A stretch of DNA of 64,000 nucleotides, from positions 124,001 to 188,000 of the forward strand of contig NZ_VFOZ01000003.1 of assembly GCF_006716425.1 (NCBI RefSeq), written 5' to 3'. Position numbers and translations under genes: made by a program. How positions within the stretch are numbered: position 1 is the first letter of the stretch; every line of letters begins with the position of its first letter. Below the pieces are notes generated by a model. That model worked only from the letters and a program-made list of their open reading frames with translations. It was not told where the DNA came from and did no database searches. Below are positions 16,619 through 25,492 of this stretch, piece after piece. Source of the stretch: Actinoallomurus bryophytorum. GTDB taxonomy: Bacteria > Actinomycetota > Actinomycetes > Streptosporangiales > Streptosporangiaceae.

Positions 16619-18184
16619 TCAGGCGACCTGCCAGACGTGCAGGAGGTGGTCGTGGCTCGTCAGGACCGGGCGCCACGTCGGCGGGACGGTGGGCAGGACG
16701 GCGCGCGCGGTGTCGCCGCAGCGCGGGCAGGCGTTGCTGCCGATGCTGTAGGCCACCACGTAGTCGCCGACCGGTGGCTGGCGCGCGCCCCGCATCGGGC
16801 GCATGTGGCCGTGCCAGATCCGGTGGCCCGTCGGGGTGACGAAGTAGATCGGCAGGATGCGGAACAGCTTCGTGTCCACCCAGACCGTCTGTGCGTCCGA
16901 ACGCGACAGCCACGAGCGGAACTCCGGCAGCGCGTCCGACCGGACCCGGTCCGACCCCGCCCAGCCCGGCATGCCGGGCCGGCCGATGACGGCGAGCGCG
17001 GTGGTGGCGACCGCGACGCACGACACGACCGCGGAGGCCACGACGGCCCGCCGCCGGTCCGGCAGCCGCAGCGCGCGTGCCGCCGGCCACAGCGCGGCCA
17101 CGCCGCCGAGCACGAACGCGGGGAACAGCGGATACCAGTAGCGCAGCAGCTGCAGCCGCAGTTTCGGGTGGGCGGGGTCGAGCACGCCGCCCTCCAGCGT
17201 GAGCGGCACCCAGAGCAGCATGACCCACAGCGCGAACGCGCCGACGCGCCGTTCGGAGACAGTGGCCGTGCCGCGCACCCGCCGGACCACCACGAAGACG
17301 CCGGCGGCGAGCGTCAGCGCGAGCAGCAGGAGCAGGCCCGGTCCCTCGGGGAGCCGGGCGAGCTGCTGGGGCAGCCGCCACAGGTACACCCAGAGCGGCA
17401 GGTCGTGGAAGGTCGCCGCGACCGCCGGGCGCGAGGGCAGGTCGCCGAGCCCGGACCCGGCGTGCAGCCGCGCCAGCGGATCGCCGTACAGACGGGCGTT
17501 GAGCGCCGTCTCGCCGATCCCGGTGAGCGCGACCGGCACGAACCCCCAGAGCCACTCCCACCGGCCGACACGCCGCCACAGCAGCACGGGGACCAGCGGC
17601 CAGACGAACACGATGAACTCGCGCGTGAGGTAGCTCCAGCCCATCAGCACGCCCACGACGACGAGCCAGAGCCGCCGCCAGGGCAGCAGCCCCTCCCGTA
17701 CCGCGATCGTCAGCGCGACGGCCGCCGTGAACAGCCCGGTGGCCGGCAGGTCCGGCAGCAGTTCGGTGCCGCCGACCACGATGATCCCGACGCAGCCGAG
17801 CACGGCCGCCGACAGCGCGCCGACGAGGCGGCCGAACCACAGCACCCCGATCGCGTACACCGAGGCGAACAGCAGCAGCGCCGCCGCCACCGGAAACACG
17901 TGGTAGGTCACCTCGGAGTACCCGAAGACCTTCATCGCCGCGGAGGTCGGCCCGGTCAGGCCGATGCGCAGGTACTGATGGTCGAAGATCGGGTCCTTCG
18001 GCGCCGACGGGAAGGACCGCGCGGCGTCCATGTAGCGGCTGTGGTCGACCGGCTGCGGCACCGACAGGTCGAACAGCAGCAGCACGCCGTACAGCAGTGT
18101 CAGCACGACCCCGAGCAGGACCGCGGGCCGCCAGGCGGGAGACGGGCTCCGCGTGGTGGCCTTCTCCGAGACGGTGTCCAGCAT
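16619..18184 (-). CDS. GT-C type polytopic membrane glycosyltransferase (ArnT/GT39-like)
   Basis: A 521-residue membrane protein with about ten predicted transmembrane helices. Its first external loop has PQPVDHSRYMDAARSF, an acidic loop in the place used by polyprenyl-phosphate-dependent GT-C enzymes. A soluble C-terminal region follows from about residue 400. Such proteins move a sugar from a lipid carrier to a glycan or protein outside the membrane. Its ATG shares one base with the stop of the upstream trifunctional gene (TGATG), so the two are made together and probably act on the same glycan. Confidence 0.78.
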   Translation of the reverse strand: MLDTVSEKATTRSPSPAWRPAVLLGVVLTLLYGVLLLFDLSVPQPVDHSRYMDAARSFPSAPKDPIFDHQYLRIGLTGPTSAAMKVFGYSEVTYHVFPVAAALLLFASVYAIGVLWFGRLVGALSAAVLGCVGIIVVGGTELLPDLPATGLFTAAVALTIAVREGLLPWRRLWLVVVGVLMGWSYLTREFIVFVWPLVPVLLWRRVGRWEWLWGFVPVALTGIGETALNARLYGDPLARLHAGSGLGDLPSRPAVAATFHDLPLWVYLWRLPQQLARLPEGPGLLLLLALTLAAGVFVVVRRVRGTATVSERRVGAFALWVMLLWVPLTLEGGVLDPAHPKLRLQLLRYWYPLFPAFVLGGVAALWPAARALRLPDRRRAVVASAVVSCVAVATTALAVIGRPGMPGWAGSDRVRSDALPEFRSWLSRSDAQTVWVDTKLFRILPIYFVTPTGHRIWHGHMRPMRGARQPPVGDYVVAYSIGSNACPRCGDTARAVLPTVPPTWRPVLTSHDHLLHVWQVA

Positions 18185-20844
18185 CAGAACAGCACGTGCT
18201 CCCCGGCCGGACCGTGGAACGCGACCCGCCCGTGCCGCATCAGCTCCGCGTCGCTCACCTTCCAGGTGTGGGCCTCACGGTCCCCGCGGACGGACACGAA
18301 GTTGAACCGGTCGCCGGAGTAGATCCCGATGTCGTCGCGCTGCGCACGCCGCAGCAGGTCGCTGTCGATCGCCCGCGGCAGGTCGGCGAAGCGCAGCTTC
18401 CGCAGCACGTCGCCGTCGGCCAGGATCGTGCCGCCCTGGATCAGCTCGGCCTCGGTGTGCTCCAGGTGCGGGAAGCGCAGCAGCGTGACGCCGTGCGTGC
18501 GCATCTCGCAGTAGTGCGCGCCCTTCCCGACCAGGCCCGCGGTCGTGTAGTCGAAGGCGTACGCCAGGTCGCTCAGGTAGTGAGCCCCGTAGAGATTGTC
18601 GTCGTCCATCTTGGCCAGGTACGCGCCGTCGGCGGCGTCGATGCCGAGGTTCAGGATGGCCCCGAGCGTGAGCGAGGAGTCCGCGGTGAGCACGACGACG
18701 TCGTCCAGCCCCGCCGCGCGCGCCTGCGCCTCCACGCCGTCCGCCGGGATGCCGTGCAGGACCAGCACGAGCTGCAGCGGCCGGTGGTCCTGCGCCGCCA
18801 CCTGCTCGATCGCGTGGCCGATCTGCTCGGGCCGGTTGGTCGGCAGGATCACCGAGATCGAGCGTTCGCGCCGGGGCGCCGACAGGCCGGCCGCCGCCAG
18901 CACGGAGTCGGCCCGGTGGCCGTACAGGTGCTTGGAGAACACCTCACGCATGGCCAGGTGCCCGGTACGGTCGCGCAGGTCGGCGTCCTTCATCAGGTCC
19001 ACGAGCGCCTCGGTGGTCTCCTGCGGCGCGGACGACAGCCGTACGAGGTCGCCGAAGACCCGGTCCAGGGCGCGTGAGTACCCGGAGACGACCGGGGTGC
19101 CGCACGCGGACAGCTCGAAGACACGGCGGGCGCACATCGTCGGGGACTCGGTCACCGAGTTGACGTTCAAGAAGATCTTGTACGCCTTGTACGCCGCGAG
19201 CATCCGCTCGTAGGGCAGCGAGCCGACGATGAAGTCGGTGTACTCCGCCGGGAACGCGAAATCCGGGTCGTCGGAGATGCGGCTGTAGATGTGCAGGTCG
19301 AACTCCCGTGCCGGGCCGAGGATCGTCTGCATCTGCGCGGCGCGCTCGGGGTACTTCTTCGCGTGGTAGGTCCCGGCGAACGCCACCTCGTGCTTGCGCC
19401 CGCCCGGCACCGCCACCGGGTTGTGGATCCGCGGCTGGGCCCCGAACGGCAGCAGGGCGACCCGGTCGTGGCCGACCGCCTCGACGTAGCGCGGAATGCA
19501 GTCCGAGTCCACGGTGAACACCTGGTCGAACAGCTTCGCCGTCTCGATGAAGCGGTCGAAGTTCGGCGGGTCCTCCTTGTTCCAGAAGACCGTGGGGATG
19601 CCCTGCTCCTTGCACCAGGCGACCAGGTCGCGCACGGGCTGCTTGGGCGCGCCGGCCGCGCTCATCATGGTCGCCCAGCGGCCCTTGTTGCCGTGCCAGG
19701 CCGACTCGACGAACAGCATCGCGGGACGCTCGCGTTCGAGCACCTCACGCCAGTCCTCCGGGCCGAAGGTGATCTGCTGCCACTCGTAGCGGAAGGCGTC
19801 CGTGGAGAACACGTCCATGATGACCGCGACCTTGATGTCGCGCGCCACCGGGCCGTCAGGGACGGCGACCTCGGGGATCGGCACCGCGGTGTAGTGGCCG
19901 GACAGGTCGGGGGAGCCGGCCGTGGTCTCGGGCTTCGGCTCCTCCAGGCGCGGCGCGGTCTTCAGCGCGGTGGCGACGGTCTTCGGCAGCTTCAGCGCCT
20001 CCGCCGGGTGCTTGGCGCTCCACAGCGCCTCGCCGAGCCGCCACCACTTGCGGCTCTTGGCCGACTTCAGCTGCCAGGTGACGTACTCGGTACGGTAGGA
20101 CTGGTGCGCGAGGCGGGACTCGAGGTTCTTCATCCGCGCGTTGACCTGCTCATACCGCGCGATCGCGACGTCGTAACGCCGCATCTTCTCCTTCTCGTCC
20201 TGCATGGAGTTCTGGATCGCGACCAGCGCTCGCTCCATCAGCGGCTGCTTCTCGATGATCAGCCGGTCCGGGTCGGCCATCGCCCCCGGCCGCGAGCACG
20301 CCCGCAGGTACTTGTCGACGATGTCGAGGCTCTCGACGGTGAAGTAGGGCGCGAGCAGCCGTACGAGGGAGTCCACGTAGAAGGTGGCGTAGTGGTCGTG
20401 GTGGCGGCTGAGGCCGAACGGGGTCGTGAGCACGAGCAGCCCGGACGGGCGCAGGACCCTGGCCGCCTCCGCCAGGAGCGGCGACGAATCCGGCGAATGC
20501 TCGACGATCTCGCCCATGAGAACGGTGTCGAATGAGGCGTCCGGAAAGTCCAGCGCGGTTCCGTCGGCAAGGCGGAAGTCGAGCCGTTCCCGAACGTCCT
20601 CGGGCTCGTTGTCCCGCTCGCCGCGCGCGTATTCGACACGGTCCGCCTGAATGTCCACACCGATGACGTTCAGGCCACGCCGCGCACACAGAATCGAGGC
20701 GATTCCCTGCGAGCAACCGATGTCGAGGACATCTCCGGTGGCCTGCCCTACCAGCCAGTGGATACGATCACGAGCGACCTGCTGCGTGCTCTCAGCCCAG
20801 ATCTCGCCCTTGTAGACCTCGGAGATGCGATCGGAATTAGCCAA
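18184..20844 (-). CDS. Trifunctional fusion: SAM methyltransferase + CgeB-like glycosyltransferase + GT2 glycosyltransferase
   Basis: An 886-residue soluble protein with three apparent domains. Residues about 1-200 form a class I methyltransferase with DVLDIGCSQG at 38-47 and a typical SFDTVLMGEIVEHSPD block. A coiled helix (about 215-260) leads to a CgeB/GT-B-like domain (about 330-650; FSTDAFRYEWQQITF, then ELSACGTPVVSGYSRALDR). A GT2 domain (about 660-886) has SVILPTNRP and the metal/sugar-nucleotide motif KMDDDN at 745-750. The set suggests assembly and methylation of one surface glycan, with the coupled GT-C enzyme finishing outside. The substrate is unknown. Confidence 0.85.
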   Translation of the reverse strand: MANSDRISEVYKGEIWAESTQQVARDRIHWLVGQATGDVLDIGCSQGIASILCARRGLNVIGVDIQADRVEYARGERDNEPEDVRERLDFRLADGTALDFPDASFDTVLMGEIVEHSPDSSPLLAEAARVLRPSGLLVLTTPFGLSRHHDHYATFYVDSLVRLLAPYFTVESLDIVDKYLRACSRPGAMADPDRLIIEKQPLMERALVAIQNSMQDEKEKMRRYDVAIARYEQVNARMKNLESRLAHQSYRTEYVTWQLKSAKSRKWWRLGEALWSAKHPAEALKLPKTVATALKTAPRLEEPKPETTAGSPDLSGHYTAVPIPEVAVPDGPVARDIKVAVIMDVFSTDAFRYEWQQITFGPEDWREVLERERPAMLFVESAWHGNKGRWATMMSAAGAPKQPVRDLVAWCKEQGIPTVFWNKEDPPNFDRFIETAKLFDQVFTVDSDCIPRYVEAVGHDRVALLPFGAQPRIHNPVAVPGGRKHEVAFAGTYHAKKYPERAAQMQTILGPAREFDLHIYSRISDDPDFAFPAEYTDFIVGSLPYERMLAAYKAYKIFLNVNSVTESPTMCARRVFELSACGTPVVSGYSRALDRVFGDLVRLSSAPQETTEALVDLMKDADLRDRTGHLAMREVFSKHLYGHRADSVLAAAGLSAPRRERSISVILPTNRPEQIGHAIEQVAAQDHRPLQLVLVLHGIPADGVEAQARAAGLDDVVVLTADSSLTLGAILNLGIDAADGAYLAKMDDDNLYGAHYLSDLAYAFDYTTAGLVGKGAHYCEMRTHGVTLLRFPHLEHTEAELIQGGTILADGDVLRKLRFADLPRAIDSDLLRRAQRDDIGIYSGDRFNFVSVRGDREAHTWKVSDAELMRHGRVAFHGPAGEHVLF

Positions 20845-20951
20845 TTGGTCCTCTTGTCGTCGGATGCGGCGCAGAGACGCTAGCCGTGTTCGGCGAACGG
20901 ATGGTGTCCAGCAGGAGGCGCCGGAGTATCCACGGAGAAGAAGGTGTTCAC

Positions 20952-21041
20952 ATGGGCGTCAGTGAGAGAGTGCCGGTCACGGTCCTCGTTCTGGTGGCCG
21001 CGCCTGATTCCCCCGAGCCGCTCGCCGCCGAGATCCGGTAG
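20952..21041 (+). CDS. Possible 29-residue small ORF coupled to the phosphotransferase
   Basis: ATG 20952 follows GAAGG by about eight bases and opens a 29-codon frame, MGVSERVPVTVLVLVAAPDS and so on. Its TAG shares its last base with the GTG of the next gene (TAGTG). The product is a short hydrophobic peptide I do not recognise. The overlap suggests translational coupling, since the downstream GTG has only a weak ribosome site of its own. It may be a leader peptide or chance; no homology evidence is available. Confidence 0.35.
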   Translation: MGVSERVPVTVLVLVAAPDSPEPLAAEIR

Positions 21042-21925
21042 TGGCATCTCCGCATCCGCCGGAGACGGTGCTCGGCTGGGTACGTGACGTGGTCGCCGGC
21101 CGGATCTCCTCGATCCGGTCGATGGGCAGCGGCTCCACGACCCTGCACGCGATCGACGCGGGCGACCCGCCGAGGCGCCTGGTCGTACGCCGGTTCCACA
21201 ACGCCGACCGGCTGCGTACCGACCCGTGGTACATCCCGGCCAACGAGGCCGCCGTGCTGGAGCTCCTCGACGACACCGAGGTGCCCGCCCCGCGCCTGCT
21301 CGCCGCCGATCCGTACGCCCGGATCTGCGACGTCCCGGCCCTGCTGACCACACGCGTGCCGGGCCGCCCCGCCACCCGGCCGTGGGACATGGACGCCTTC
21401 CTCACCACGATGGCCCAGGCGCTCGCGCGCGTCCACGAGGTGCCGCTGGACACCGCCCTGCCGCCGTACGCGCCGTACTACGACCTGTCGGTGAACGGCG
21501 AGCGGCGCCCACCGGAGTGGTCGGGCAGCCCGGAGCTGTGGGAGCGGGTCTTCGAGACGCTGGCGGAGACCGCGCCGGAGACTCCGGCGGGCTTCATCCA
21601 CCGCGACTTCCATCCGGGCCAGACCGTGTGGTCCGGCGACCGGCTGACCGGCATCGTCGACTGGACCACCGGCAGCCACGGCCCGTACGGCATCGACCTG
21701 GCCCGGATGCGCATCAACCTGGCCTTCGAATACGACGTCGACGTCGCGACGCGCTTCCAGGCGATCTACCGGGAGGTCGTCGGCCGGGACATGCGGCACC
21801 CGTACTGGGATCTCACCGACGCCGCGGACGCCGTACTGGACATGCCGGCCCCGAGTACGCAGGCGGTGGCCGACCGGTACGGCCGCTTCGAGCACTGGAT
21901 CGCCATCGCCATGTCGGAGTTCTGA
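21041..21925 (+). CDS. Aminoglycoside phosphotransferase (APH)-family kinase
   Basis: A 294-residue protein with the APH kinase fold. The catalytic loop is HRDFHPGQ with Asp189 and the metal-binding segment is GIVDWTTG with Asp207. The usual asparagine of the HxDxxxxN motif is a glutamine here. The N-terminal lobe has a short glycine loop around SMGSGSTTLHAID. Family members phosphorylate aminoglycosides, choline, sugars or macrolides, and the target cannot be assigned. The GTG start overlaps the stop of a 29-codon ORF. It is convergent with an alpha/beta hydrolase. Confidence 0.82.
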   Translation: MASPHPPETVLGWVRDVVAGRISSIRSMGSGSTTLHAIDAGDPPRRLVVRRFHNADRLRTDPWYIPANEAAVLELLDDTEVPAPRLLAADPYARICDVPALLTTRVPGRPATRPWDMDAFLTTMAQALARVHEVPLDTALPPYAPYYDLSVNGERRPPEWSGSPELWERVFETLAETAPETPAGFIHRDFHPGQTVWSGDRLTGIVDWTTGSHGPYGIDLARMRINLAFEYDVDVATRFQAIYREVVGRDMRHPYWDLTDAADAVLDMPAPSTQAVADRYGRFEHWIAIAMSEF

Positions 21926-21934
21926 GCTCGCCGT

Positions 21935-22615
21935 TCAGTGGCCCAGGTCGGCGTGGTGGGCCACGGGGCGCAGGTGGAGGAGGAACCAGTCCCTGGCCAG
22001 CCGGGCCGCCTGCTCCAGCGTGCCGGGCTCTTCGAACAGATGCGACGCGCCGGGAACGATCTCCAGGCGTGCCTCGCCGGGTAGCCGGGTCAGCGCCTCG
22101 CGGTTGAGGTCGATGACCACGGGGTCGTCCCCGCCGACCAGCAGCAGCGTGGGCTGGAAGACGTCGGACAGGTGCTCGCCGGCGAGATCCGGCCGGCCGC
22201 CTCGTGACACGACCGCCTGGACCGTGCCGGGGCGTTCGGCGGCGGCCACGAGCGCCGCCGCGGCGCCGGTGCTGGCGCCGAACACTCCGACGCCGAGTCC
22301 CTCGGTGTGGGAGTACATCCTCACCCAGTCGGTCAGCGCCGCGACACGCGCGGCGAGCAGGCCGATCGAGAATCTCAGCTCGGCGGTCCAGGCGTCGCGC
22401 TGTTCCTCGGCCGGGGTGAGCAGGTCCGTGAGGACGGTGGCCAGGCCCGCGACCCGCAGCTCGCTCGCGACGCGGCGGTTGCGCGGGCTGTGGCGGCCGC
22501 TGCCGCTGCCGTGCGCGAACAGCACCACGCCCCGCGCCTGGTCCGGCACGACCACGTCGGCCTCCAGGACGACGCCCGCGACCGGGATGTGCAGGCTCTT
22601 CTCTACGACGTTCAT
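21935..22615 (-). CDS. Dienelactone hydrolase-family alpha/beta hydrolase
   Basis: A 226-residue single-domain hydrolase. VVLFAHGSGSGRHSPRNR forms the oxyanion region and GASTGAAAAL carries the nucleophile serine. TLLLVGGDDPVV supplies the acid and GASHLFEE the histidine, so the triad is complete. This subfamily is common in actinomycetes and often sits beside phosphoribosyltransferase-like genes, which are absent here. Substrates are probably small esters. It is transcribed alone. Confidence 0.87.
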   Translation of the reverse strand: MNVVEKSLHIPVAGVVLEADVVVPDQARGVVLFAHGSGSGRHSPRNRRVASELRVAGLATVLTDLLTPAEEQRDAWTAELRFSIGLLAARVAALTDWVRMYSHTEGLGVGVFGASTGAAAALVAAAERPGTVQAVVSRGGRPDLAGEHLSDVFQPTLLLVGGDDPVVIDLNREALTRLPGEARLEIVPGASHLFEEPGTLEQAARLARDWFLLHLRPVAHHADLGH

Positions 22616-22859
22616 GACCCACCTCCGAACCGGCCGTGCCGTCGGTATGGCCCGTCTTCGACGCTACGCCCCGCCTGAGGTGACGTGACCCGCCGGGCCG
22701 CACTCAGAGTGCCCGTGCGTTCACGCGGACGAGTCCTTCGTGGTTGGAGGGGCGAATGTTTCCTTTCTGTCCTGTACCGGTCACCGTCCGGCATTTCCGC
22801 CAACCGACGCCGCTCCCCTTACGTCTGACCTAGGCAGCCGACCGAACGGGGTGACAGTG

Positions 22860-23246
22860 ATGCGGGCCAGGAACTTAGCGCCGGCACTCGTCGCGTGTGT
22901 CCTTCTGACCGCCTGCGGGCCGGCCGCCGGCGAGAACGCCGGCGGCGAGGCGACGCCGAGCGTCCTCGCGAGCGACCCGGCGACGCCGTCGGACACGCCG
23001 AGCGAGCAGGAACCCGCCTCGCCGGCGCCACGGCACACGGCGCCGCACAAGAGGACGCCGCCGCGCCGTCCGGCGCCGGCGGCTGCGCCGCGGAAGGCGC
23101 CGCACCGGGCCGTGCGCCACGCGCCGAAGGCCCCGGCCCATCCCGCCGGCGCGACGGCGGTGTGCCGGGACGGCACCTTCTCCTACGCCGCCCACCACCA
23201 GGGGGCGTGCTCCCACCACGGCGGCGTGCTGAAGTTCTTTCGCTGA
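22860..23246 (+). CDS. Lipoprotein with C-terminal DUF3761 domain
   Basis: A 128-residue exported lipoprotein. The signal peptide ends in the lipobox LTAC, so Cys19 becomes the lipid-modified N-terminus. A low-complexity Pro/Ala/Thr/Arg region (about 25-95) spans the cell wall. The last 30 residues (CRDGTFSYAAHHQGACSHHGGV) are a DUF3761 motif with two cysteines that could form a disulfide. ATG 22860 was chosen over the in-frame GTG 22851; both give the same mature protein. The role at the cell surface is unknown. It is convergent with the NmrA-like gene, six bases apart. Confidence 0.82.
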   Translation: MRARNLAPALVACVLLTACGPAAGENAGGEATPSVLASDPATPSDTPSEQEPASPAPRHTAPHKRTPPRRPAPAAAPRKAPHRAVRHAPKAPAHPAGATAVCRDGTFSYAAHHQGACSHHGGVLKFFR

Positions 23247-23251
23247 CCCCG

Positions 23252-24175
23252 CTACCGGGTGAACAGCTCGGAGTGCAGGGTGACGAACTCCTCGACGGTC
23301 TGGGCCGGCCGCCCGGTGATCTGCTCGACGGTGCGGGTGGCGCGGTCGTAGCGGTTCTCGCGGTGGAGGCGCGCCATGGTCGCGATGTGGTCCTCGAGGT
23401 GGGACGACAGGCCCGCGGAGGGGAGCACCTGGGCGAGCCACTCGTCCAGGGGCACGTCCACGTAGGAGATCGGCCGGCCCAGCGCACGTGCGTACTCCTC
23501 GGCGATGCCGGCCAGGTCCTGGGACCGGGGCCCGGTCAGTTCGAGGACCTGCCCGAGATGCGGGCCCGGATCCTCCAGGACCGCCGTGACGACCCGCGCG
23601 ACGTCCTCGGCCGCGACCGGTGAGGTGCGGCCCGTACCGAACGGGAGCCGGATGGTCCCGCTGTCCTTGATGGAGACGGCCGCCAGGGTGGTGAACAGGG
23701 GGTTGTCGATGAAGGTGGTCGGGCGTATGTGCACGACCGGCAGCCCGGACCAGTTCAGCACCTGCTCGGACAGCCAGTGCAGGCGTTGCTGGTGCGACTC
23801 CTGAGTGCTCGTCGCGTCCATCTGCGAGACGGTCATCTGCGAGAGGCCGACCAGCGCGTCGAGATCACCGGCGGCGCGGGCCACCGTCGCGACCGTGGCG
23901 GCCGCCTCGAGATAGGAGGGCGCCACGCTCATGCTGAAGAACATCCGGCGCGCGCCGTCGAGGACCCGCGCCACGTCGGCGGGGTTCGTCAGATCACCGG
24001 CGACGACCTCCGCACCGAGGACCCGCAGACGATCCGCGCGTTCGTCCTCACGGTGCACCATCGCCCGTACGCGCCGGCCGTGGCCGAGCAGCGACCCGAC
24101 GACGGTGCGGCTCACGGATCCGGTACCCCCGCCGGCCCCGGTCACCAGGAACAGCCCGTCCGGTCCACCTTCCAT
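23252..24175 (-). CDS. NmrA-like atypical short-chain dehydrogenase / NAD(P)-binding protein
   Basis: A 307-residue Rossmann-fold protein with the nucleotide-binding loop GAGGGTGS at residues 13-20. There is no classical YxxxK catalytic pair in a convincing position, as in the NmrA/quinone reductase QOR2-like group, which may sense or reduce using NAD(P)H. The C-terminal half (LTGPRSQDLAGIAEEYARALGR) matches the substrate-side domain of these proteins. The gene is divergent from an aldo-keto reductase. Confidence 0.87.
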   Translation of the reverse strand: MEGGPDGLFLVTGAGGGTGSVSRTVVGSLLGHGRRVRAMVHREDERADRLRVLGAEVVAGDLTNPADVARVLDGARRMFFSMSVAPSYLEAAATVATVARAAGDLDALVGLSQMTVSQMDATSTQESHQQRLHWLSEQVLNWSGLPVVHIRPTTFIDNPLFTTLAAVSIKDSGTIRLPFGTGRTSPVAAEDVARVVTAVLEDPGPHLGQVLELTGPRSQDLAGIAEEYARALGRPISYVDVPLDEWLAQVLPSAGLSSHLEDHIATMARLHRENRYDRATRTVEQITGRPAQTVEEFVTLHSELFTR

Positions 24176-24321
24176 ACGGTCCAGCGTACGCAGCCGGCCG
24201 TGCTCGCCTTCGATCCGAAGGGTTTCCGTGGTCGGGGCCGTGGGTTCGGCCCTGCCCGTCCGAGGGCGACGGCGGGAGAATCCGGGTGTCCGTGCACGGG
24301 TGCGGGCCGGGAGAGGACGTC

Positions 24322-25302
24322 ATGGAGTACGCGCGGCTCGGGGCATCGGGGTTGACGGTGTCGAGGCTCTGCCTGGGGATGATGGGCTTCGGCGATCCGT
24401 CGCACAAGGCCTGGCAGCTCGGTGAGGAGGCGGCCGAGCCCATCGTCCGCCGGGCGGTCGAGGCCGGGGTGACGTTCTTCGACACCGCCGACATGTACTC
24501 GGGCGGGGCGGGCGAGGAGGTCGCCGGGCGGCTGCTGTCCCGGCTCTTCGCGCGGCGCGACGACTACGTGCTCGCGACGAAGGTCTACTACCCGACCGGC
24601 GACGGGCCGAACGACCGCGGGCTGTCGCGCAAGCACGTGATGGCGGCCATCGACGGCTCGCTGCGGCGGCTCGGCACCGACCACGTCGACCTCTACCAGA
24701 TCCATCGCTGGGACGCCGGGACGCCGATCGAGGAGACCATGGCCGCCCTGCACGACGTCGTACGCGCGGGCAAGGCGCGCTACATCGGCGCCTCCAGCAT
24801 GTACGCCTGGCAGTTCGCGAAGGCGCAGTACACCGCGCGTGCGGCCGGCTGGACGCCCCTCGTCTCGATGCAGAGCCACTACAACCTCGTCTACCGCGAG
24901 GAGGAGCGCGAGATGATCCCGCTCTGCCTCGACCAGGGGGTCGGCGTCGTTCCCTGGAGCCCTCTCGCACGCGGGCTGCTGGCCGGCACCTGGGAGCGCG
25001 GCGGCGAGCGGCGCACCGTACGGTCCGGCGAGGACACCTACGGCGAGACGCTCTACGACGAGGGCGACTTCGACGTCGTGGACGTCGTACGCGAGGTCGC
25101 GGCCGCCCGTGGCGTGCCGCCCGCGCGGGTCGCGCTCGCCTGGCTGCTCGGCAAGCCCGCCGTGACCGCGCCGGCGTTCGGCGCGACCAGACCCGGCCAT
25201 CTGGAGGACGCGCTGGCCGCCCTCGACCTGACGCTGACCGACGATGAGGTGGTCCGGCTCGAGGCGCCGTACCGGCCTCATCCGGTCCGCGGACATTCGT
25301 GA
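24322..25302 (+). CDS. Aldo/keto reductase
   Basis: A 326-residue NADPH-dependent (beta/alpha)8-barrel reductase of the YajO/AKR12-13-like group. The catalytic tetrad is visible as Asp54 and Tyr59 (FFDTADMYSGG), Lys87 (ATKVYYP) and His128 (YQIHRWD). The cofactor segment VVPWSPLARGLLAGTW lies near residue 220. ATG 24322 follows GAGAGGA by about five bases. It probably reduces aldehydes or ketones and nothing nearby narrows the substrate. Confidence 0.92.
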   Translation: MEYARLGASGLTVSRLCLGMMGFGDPSHKAWQLGEEAAEPIVRRAVEAGVTFFDTADMYSGGAGEEVAGRLLSRLFARRDDYVLATKVYYPTGDGPNDRGLSRKHVMAAIDGSLRRLGTDHVDLYQIHRWDAGTPIEETMAALHDVVRAGKARYIGASSMYAWQFAKAQYTARAAGWTPLVSMQSHYNLVYREEEREMIPLCLDQGVGVVPWSPLARGLLAGTWERGGERRTVRSGEDTYGETLYDEGDFDVVDVVREVAAARGVPPARVALAWLLGKPAVTAPAFGATRPGHLEDALAALDLTLTDDEVVRLEAPYRPHPVRGHS

Positions 25303-25492
25303 CCGCGCCGAGCGGGTAGGTGCCTTGACGTGACGAAGGAGTTTCCCTATCGTCCCGAGCGAAAGGAAACCTTCCTTACAAACGCTGGCCGGGACACCGC
25401 CGGACACGGGGAAAGACCGCCGCGTTCATCCGGACGGGACATTTCCGGCCTGGTGCGGCCCCGCAGGCCGCCCGTCCCCAGCGGAGGTTCGC

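Noticed and set aside
22756-22833. 25-codon ORF after GGAGGGG upstream of the lipoprotein gene
   Set aside because: It is very short, unlinked to the next start, and shows nothing beyond a ribosome-site match; chance is the simpler explanation.
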